Position numbers and translations under genes: made by a program
Shown here: one piece after another, positions 44,101-52,157 of the stretch
How positions within the stretch are numbered: position 1 is the first letter of the stretch
How the letters are laid out: every line of letters starts with the position of its first letter
NCBI GenBank assembly: GCA_029204225.1
Contig: CM055101.1
Coordinates: forward strand, 60,299,392-60,363,391
Direction: 5' to 3'
Origin: Diphasiastrum complanatum
Lineage: Eukaryota; Streptophyta; Lycopodiopsida; Lycopodiales; Lycopodiaceae
DNA length: 64,000 bases
Notes under the pieces: model-generated
What the model was told of the DNA's origin: nothing
What the model saw: only the letters and a program-made list of their open reading frames with translations
Database searches by the model: none

Positions 44101-47100
44101 ATGCCCTATGCTACTCTCGCTAGCACTGGTAGACATTCAGTAGAAAACAATCGTACATGTACTCACAGTGTATCTTATGCAACTTCGTAAGACTAAGAAG
44201 TGTGACAAGCTATTTCCACATTATTGTGGACCCAGAAAACTTGTTCGAATGAATTCGCTTAAAAATTAGCATTGCCTCAGCATTATAAAGTTCATCATGC
44301 TCTTCATGTTTCATGCTTAAAGAGGGTTTACATAGTGAAGGTGGTTTGTTGGTTGATGGACTTGTTTGTTTTCAGTAGGGAGGTGATGCACAAACGAATG
44401 AGAATATTGGGCCCGAAAAAACAGAAAAAAAAAGGCAATTGTGTTTGTATTGTGAGACTTGGTTGTGTGGCTTGATAGAGCACACAGTGATGCTACCTAG
44501 GAGACCACACGCAGCTGTGTTTATGGTACTTGTTGATTGCCATCGAATCAAGGTTGAGGAGGGAAGGAATGTTATATTTCTCTATCCATGTCCCATTGTA
44601 AAAATGCAAAATTGTAATATCCATTAGAGAAAAAATTGGGTTAATCATGAACCTGTGGTGATTTTGTAAATGGATGTGAATAGCACATTCACTAGCTTCA
44701 AGTGACCATAATGAGTCAACCAAACTGGTAAACATGGCTATTTACATCCATTTACATAACCACCACAGGCTAATGACTAAGCCATTTTTCTTGCAATGGA
44801 TATTTGTAATCTTACTTTTACAATGAATCGGGAATATAAAAGAATATAACATGTTTCCTCCGTTGTTTTGGGATAACATTGCTCGAGGGTGATCTATTAG
44901 AAAACAAAATAACTAGCTTTGGGCTTGCCTTTAGAATGTTATCCATTTGATATTTTGGGAGCTAATGTCATCCACTTCATTTGCTATTCTTCATTGTGAG
45001 TTTTTGCCTTATTGCTAGAGAAAGTGTTATAGACTTGTTCTAAAACATCCCCCAGGACTCCAAATCAAGATAGAGCTCCAAGAACACAAAGGGAGAACAC
45101 AGTGGACAAAACTGTCCCTGTCAATCCTAGACCAACTACTGATCTAGCCTCGAGCATTGCAGAAGATAGGCAAATTACAAGAGAAGAGCTTCACAATCTA
45201 ATAGCATAACGGCTGCAAGACTCTCCGTGATCCTCATGGACACGGGTGAGGGTATATACAGAGTGTAGAGCCTACCCCACTTGCCCATGCACCGAATCCA
45301 CATGGAAGCACTCTAACAAACCATGCCAATCTCCCATGCATGTCCACCGCATGTAGGAACCCCTAACCCATAGTAGCTAAGACCCATACAAAAGCACAGT
45401 GCATGTACATTCTATCCCATACCACAATGCAACACACATGCTAATACTGCATGCAGATGGTCTCCTGACCCCATGGTCCTACTTCACTACTATCCAGGTT
45501 AAGTCCGATCCCTATGTCCAAGGCACCCCCTAATGGTCCGAACCCGATTAACATGGAATACAGGATGAGCCTTGATCTCATCTGGTAAATCTAACTAGTA
45601 AGCTAAAGATCCACTCCTTTTCAAGATTTTATACGGTCCAATGTAATGAGCAGACAATTTGTAATGCTTCTAAATACGCATTACCTTAGAATCCTTCAGA
45701 ATTCTAAGATATATCCAGTCTCCCACTTGAAACTCCCAAGGCGATCTTTTCAAATTAGCAAAATGTCTGACCCAATCCTGGGCACTTAGAACCACTTTTT
45801 GAACTTTAATCGACTCAGTTTCAACCGTTACCAGAGATCTAGATTGGAAACCATACATAAGCATAAACGGGCTATATCCAGTAGCCGAATGCTTACTACT
45901 ATTATAAGCAAACTCAATCAATGGAAGATACCTTTCCCAATGAGATTGCCATCAAGAGACATATGCTCAAAGCATCTGCTCTCTTCACCACTCACATTAT
46001 CCTCTCTTGAAAGTCGAATATAGATCTGAATCTGAACTATGATTCGTCAATCACAATACATCGGATTCTTATTCTATGCTTGAAAGTAAAAGAACGTGAA
46101 TGCTACTATTCTTGAAAGACATTCAGATTTATGCCTATAAAGAATTGTAATCTCCCAATTCTTCACTCTAAACATGGCACAAAGTGTCATTCCAGAGTCA
46201 AGGTTCCATCTAGAATACATCTAGACCCCAATATACTTAAGTTTTGATCTAGAATGACTTAAGATTTATCGAACTTCATTACGTGAAGCCCTAGCTTTTG
46301 GTTACTCCAATTATCCAACTCCAACTAAGTTAATGGGATAATTTTATTTTCAAACGGAAAATAATCAGAACCAAAAGTTTCTATGTATCCTATGCAAATC
46401 ACCCACTACCTGAGTCACAAAATAACTCATAATGGCAGTGACTTACAATCAATATCTATTGATACCTTGTAGACTCGTCCAACTAACTCAAAAGTAATGC
46501 TCCTAATTTGGTTAGTTACACTAGATTTAGAAATATTTGAATGTTCAGGTGTGGATCCAAATTTAAACACCAATTTCAATCAAATTCTAAGCCCCTATGA
46601 GTAATTGTCTTCAAACAATTCTCGACATTATGCCTATGTTTTACCAACTAGTTTATGCATGCTAATAAACTCAGTCACATGTATACATTACATACTTAAC
46701 TGGGAATCCTGTAGCCCAGTTAACCTAAGAGAGTATATCTCTCAAAGAGTGCTATTTCAAAAGAATGTATCATTCAAAGGGAATTTCTTTCCTTGTATCC
46801 CCTTCTCACAGATCCTTGTTCTCACTAAGATCAAGTTGATCAAACAAACAAGGAACAAATCTAAACAACAATTTCTTGTAATAGAATCACCTAGTCTTGA
46901 TACCGATCAATCGGATTCGTAATCAGTGACTTTCTATTCATACAGAATGGTTTCTAAATTTTTTCCCAAACATCTTCTAATTGGATTTTCTAACAATCCT
47001 TAGAGATCACAATAGTATCCAAAAATATCCTATCAATCCTGATCCTAAAACAGGTCCTTCATCTATACACATTACGGATTCTGCCTAGAATCGATGTTAT

Positions 47101-50100
47101 AGATGTTTCTTTTAGATAATTGTTCTATCGCCCCACTTGTTACGAGCACGTAACCAGTGCCGAACCCTAGGGAACACTGGAGGTCAGATACCACAGTCAA
47201 GGTCGTGTCCAACGCGTACACGACCAACAGGGCAAGACAGTGTGAGTAGTGTGCCCCGGCACGGTCCATAGCCATGGCGGGCCTAACACGGCCTAGGGAC
47301 CCTGTCAGCAGGATAGGGCCCCACGTTGGGTCCCGACGTGCAGTCGCCACGTCAGTGCCACGTGGCCGACACTTGGCAGTATGCATGCTACCAGGCCTCA
47401 CACTGGGCTAGGAGGGGCTTGCTCCATATCAGGGAGTAGGCAAGGTTTGGTGGATCAGTTAGTGTTTGCCCTACTGTGGTGTTAGGATCTCTTACACTGG
47501 TATCAGAGCCATCTCCTTCTTTGGGAGCTTAGTAGCAGCAGCAGTGGAGAAAGTAGATAGATTGCTTAGAACTCCCTCAATTTTTCAGAAATCTAGAGAG
47601 CAGGGTCAGCACTGGAAAACCAGCTGTCTACTGAGCAAATCGTGGTGGATATATCTGTTTTTTAGATAAGAATTGAAGTAAATTTGAAAAGCAGGGTCAG
47701 CGCTGGACAGGGGAGGGTTAATTGCAGATTTACCCCTGTTTTTTGTGTAAAAAACAGTGATTGGTGAGCAGTTTCAGAGTAGGAAACCTGATTCAGATCC
47801 AGCGCTCTAAAGGCTTCTTGAAATTCGGATTTTCGGAATCCTTTTTGGGCCTAAATCAGAAGCTTTCCAGCAGGTAGATTGTCTGTCAGCCAGCGAGGGT
47901 TTCCCTCTTTATAAATCAGATTTAGCATACAAGTTTGAGCACCAAATCAGGTGAATTGGAGCACTAGAAATTCGGGACAGACCAGCGAGCAGCAGTCTCC
48001 TTGTATTCCACTTTTTTGGATGGATTCGAGGCTTCAGATCTGAATTTTCCGGAGCAGCAGGTGCTACCCAGACAGCGAGGCCAGGCCAGCCACTATTGAA
48101 TCGGTTTTTTTCCTTGTAAATTCAGGTTGGAATTCTGATTTTTCTGGGACAGCAGGTCCGAAAATTGTTGTGGAAGAGCTGAGAGGGTTCTTCTTAATAT
48201 TTTCTTTGGAAGTACAGTCCTCAGAAACAGCTAAGTTTTCTTTTCCTCTTTTGTACAGTTATAAATTAGTCTTTTCGACTTTTTTTGAGAGGAAACATCA
48301 GGCACTCCTTTTCTATCTCTGAAAATGACCACTTCTCCGGGACCTGATCAACCCTTGACAAGAGGCATTGATGAATTAGAAAGTGAATCCCTGAGGTTCA
48401 GTAAGGGGAAAGAACCCATGGAAGTGGAAGAATAGGAACAATTCGCCGAAGAACTCGACGAATTGGTTACCAAGGAGCAGTTTCTCCACTTGGTAACAGA
48501 GGTGGATGAACTGAAATTGGCGTTAGCCAATTTCAAGTCCAATGTGGATGACTCGTTCGCTGAACTCAAAAGCCTGGCCCATGGCCTATAAGTGGTGGTT
48601 AAATCTCCAAGAGACTGGGCAGACTCCCCGGTCATGGAAAGCTTTTGAAGAGGCTTTCCTAAGAGAATTTCTACCTGAAAACGAACTTGATAGAGCCTGG
48701 GAAGCCTGGGAGAAAACAATAATGGACAAATCTTTAATCCAATATATCTTGCAGTATCGAGAAGCAATCTTAAAGATTAAACATATGGATGACACTCAAA
48801 AAATCAGAGGATTTGTCCGTGGCCTTAAAGATGAATATAAACTAGAGGTACAGAGAAACTCGCCTACTACCCTAGAGCAAGCTCTCATATGCTCAAATCT
48901 ATGATGATTCAGTGGGTAGGAAGAAGGGGAGACAACAACCCCTTTCTGAGCAGCCTCCTTAGAAAGACTTTCAATTTAAAAAGAAATTTTTAAAACGAAA
49001 GGAAGAAGATAAAGTAAAAGGTGAAGCTCCTCAGAAACGCTCATCGCTCATACAGCCCTTAAAACCAAAAGATTTTGATAAAGCCAAACAAGAACGTTTG
49101 TGCTTTGTGTGCATGGGCAAGGGACACACAATCAGACAGTGTCCCAAGGGGCCTTTCACTAAAAAAGATAGAAAACAAGTCCATCTTGTTCAGACCGTAA
49201 GTTTCCCTAGTGACTCGGCAGCTTCTGAGATCAAAGTGTTTCATGAAGACCATGGGAGAGTATCTCCATGGATTTTATAGTAGGCCTGCCTAAAACCCAG
49301 AAGGGTAATAACGCTATATGGGTCACAGTTGACCGTCTGACCAAAATGGCTCACTTTATTCCGACCAAAACAACCGTTAGAGCTCCAAAGTTAGCAATGT
49401 TGTTTGTAGATGGGCCATTTAAATTGTACGGTCTACCTTCCGGCATAGTCAGCGATCGGGATAGTAAGTTCAATGGAAACTTTTGGAGGGCAGTATTCCA
49501 TCATCTCCATACTAAACTTGAAATGAGTACTACCGACAATCCACAGACGGCGGACGGTCAAAAAGAGAGAGTAAATCAGGTGCTGGAGGATATGCTTCGC
49601 GCATACGTCAGCAAAAAGCAGACTAATTGGGAGGAGTATCTCTCAATATTAGAGTTTGCTTATAACAGTACCAAACATTCAGCTACGGGATATAGCCCAT
49701 TTATGATGATGTATGGTTTTCAGCCACGCTCACCCACAGCTGTAGGGTTTAAACAAGAAAAAGTTGAAGCAGCCAGAAACTTTTTAGAAGACCTAAACCA
49801 GATGATAGAACATGCTAAGCAGCGTAGCATCAGGCAGTCTCAAGATCGTGCCAGGCATTATGCAAATCCACGCAAGCGGGATGTGCAGTTCTCCGCTGGT
49901 GAGAAAGTCTACTTGAGAGTCCCAGTTGACTCTAAAACCCTCAAATCAAAATCAAGAGTGTGTGCTAAGTTGTCTCCTAGGTATTGTGGTCCCTTTACCA
50001 TCAGTAGGAGACTAGGTGAGGTCACCTATGAACTAGAACTCCCATGCAGCAGTAAGGTTTTTCCAGTCTTTCATGTAAGTCAGTTACGAAAAGACTTAGC

Positions 50101-52157
50101 CAGATCAGAAAATCTGGTAGGGGACAGTGTTCTAGTTCTCCCATTGGATTCTCAGCAACCTCCACATGAACCAGAGGAGATTCTTGATAGTAGAGAGACG
50201 TAGACTCGTCATACTCTATACCGAGAATATCTGGTCAAGTGGAATGATCAGCCTGTTGAGAATGCCACCTGGGAGAGAGGCAGCGTCCTTCGCAAGATTT
50301 TCTTTGGTTATAGAATTCATTACTTAATAAGAGACCAAGCAGAATAGATTAGAAAAGGATTCACACATGGGCCAACTAATTATTCCTAATCAGTTACCCA
50401 TGATCAACACTATTAGTCCAGAGAAATAAATTATTCACCTTCCATGCGATATCGTCCAAGGTGCCTCCTAATGGTCCAAACCCCCATTAGGGACATGACA
50501 TGTTCCTTGTTTTCATCATTGCACAGAGTAATATTATGTAGTCTATAGATGTGGTAGACAAGCTACAAGTGGGTGCACTAGATTTATGGTTGAGAACCGA
50601 TTGTTTGATCCGTGCTCTTTGCATCCATGTTGCTGACATGTTTTAGGAGTTATTAGTCGCATCAAGCAAATATAGACAAAGGTGAGATGGAGCTACTGGC
50701 ATTGCCTTATGCATAATAGAGCTAAGATACCCCTCAAGCTGCATCCAGATAACTGCTTTCCATTATAACCTATTCCAAACTAGGCCGAATAAAGACTAGG
50801 AGAGACATCATTGTGGGTCTTTTTGTAGAGGACAAACCACACCGATACCACAAAAAAGATCGAATGTGGTGCCTCTTCAGGGATCACTACAGGATGGGAG
50901 CCCGCAGAAGCACCTTCAAACGAAAACTGAAACCTGAATTTGCTATTTCATCTAGATACTAGACTTCCGTATAAAAAGTGGTCAAAGGACGTTTTACAAA
51001 ATTGCCACAAGTAACATTCTGGTGTTTTGTTTTAATGTTTACGATTATCAGGTCAATCAATAAGACCAAAGGACTACATTTCCGATTGATCGTCATTAGG
51101 CAAGCTAAAGTGATCCGTTACGCATTTGAGAGACGCATCGGAGGGTATAATTAACTAACAGCCCTACTTAAAAAACGCAGAACTGAAACCAAAGTCTCTT
51201 TAGAAAAATATCTCTAATGAAACAAAAAAAAGTTTTATTCCTACCCGTGTCATTAATGCTATAAAAATCCATGCTCACCATCTCCAACTGGTCAAGGAAT
51301 TCTGTTTCGTCCTCGTCCAGAGCTTTTGGGGGCCCTGACAGAGAAAGAATACAAAGTGTGTCATTAACTTTCCCTCCAATGTATTCCTTTGTTTTCTAGA
51401 ATGGAGCTGACATAGACAAACCTAAAAAGCCAATTTTGAAGACGATAAGTTGGAAAAGAAAACGCTGGCCATAACTATGCTGGCATAAAGTACATGGAAG
51501 TTAAACTCTAAGCATTTACTTCTTAAGCACAGCTATAAATCAGATATTATAAACGGTGCTGAGCATACTGTGCTTGAAACGATCATTAAACTCTGCTTCT
51601 TGCTTATCCTTATTCTCCTTCAAAATCTGCAATACAGCAATTGGATTATAGTGCAATATGTCTCAGCAAAAACTAAAAAATAATCCCATATCTGAAGATT
51701 CCGCAAAAAGAAGAACACATCTCAGAATCATCATCCCCCAGAACTATTTTCTAGAAAGACGTCATAAAAATTCAATGTCGCTACCTCGTAAAGAGGTCTA
51801 TCGATTCCATCTTCCACCCGAGCACCACCACTCGCCCGAGCCTCTTCCAACTGCCAAAATCAACAGAATTCCAATTCCACAAAACCAAAACACCCTAACA
51901 ACAGCAAACAACAGGTCTAATTTGCAAGACGCTCTAAAGATGGACGCCACTTACTGCAACAACGAGGAAAAAAATATTCTTAAGTTTGCAATTTCCATAG
52001 CATCAATTGCAATGTGTGTGTGAATCCTCCGAGCAAACACATTGCCTCCTACAGATTGAAGCACATCCTATAGATTGAAGCACAGCATCAGGTGATTGTA
52101 CAACGTACCTGGCTTTGGCTTTCAGATACGAAGTTCAGAAGGCGCAACGGGGGATCC

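Larger units (their letters stand above)
47138..50303 (+). mobile_element. Chromovirus A2, internally deleted and 3'-truncated
   Basis: Same family as chromovirus A. 5' LTR 47138-47496 (TGTTACGAGC...TCTTACA), PBS 47498-47510, leader to 48324, gag from ATG 48325, zinc knuckle, then a direct jump into integrase. Protease, RT, RNase H and the IN zinc finger are absent. Similarity to A ends in the chromodomain at about 50303, and no 3' LTR follows. Confidence 0.9.

Noticed and set aside
49059-49253. Minus-strand ORF over the A2 zinc knuckle (and its mirror at 22950-23159)
   Set aside because: Antisense shadow of gag.
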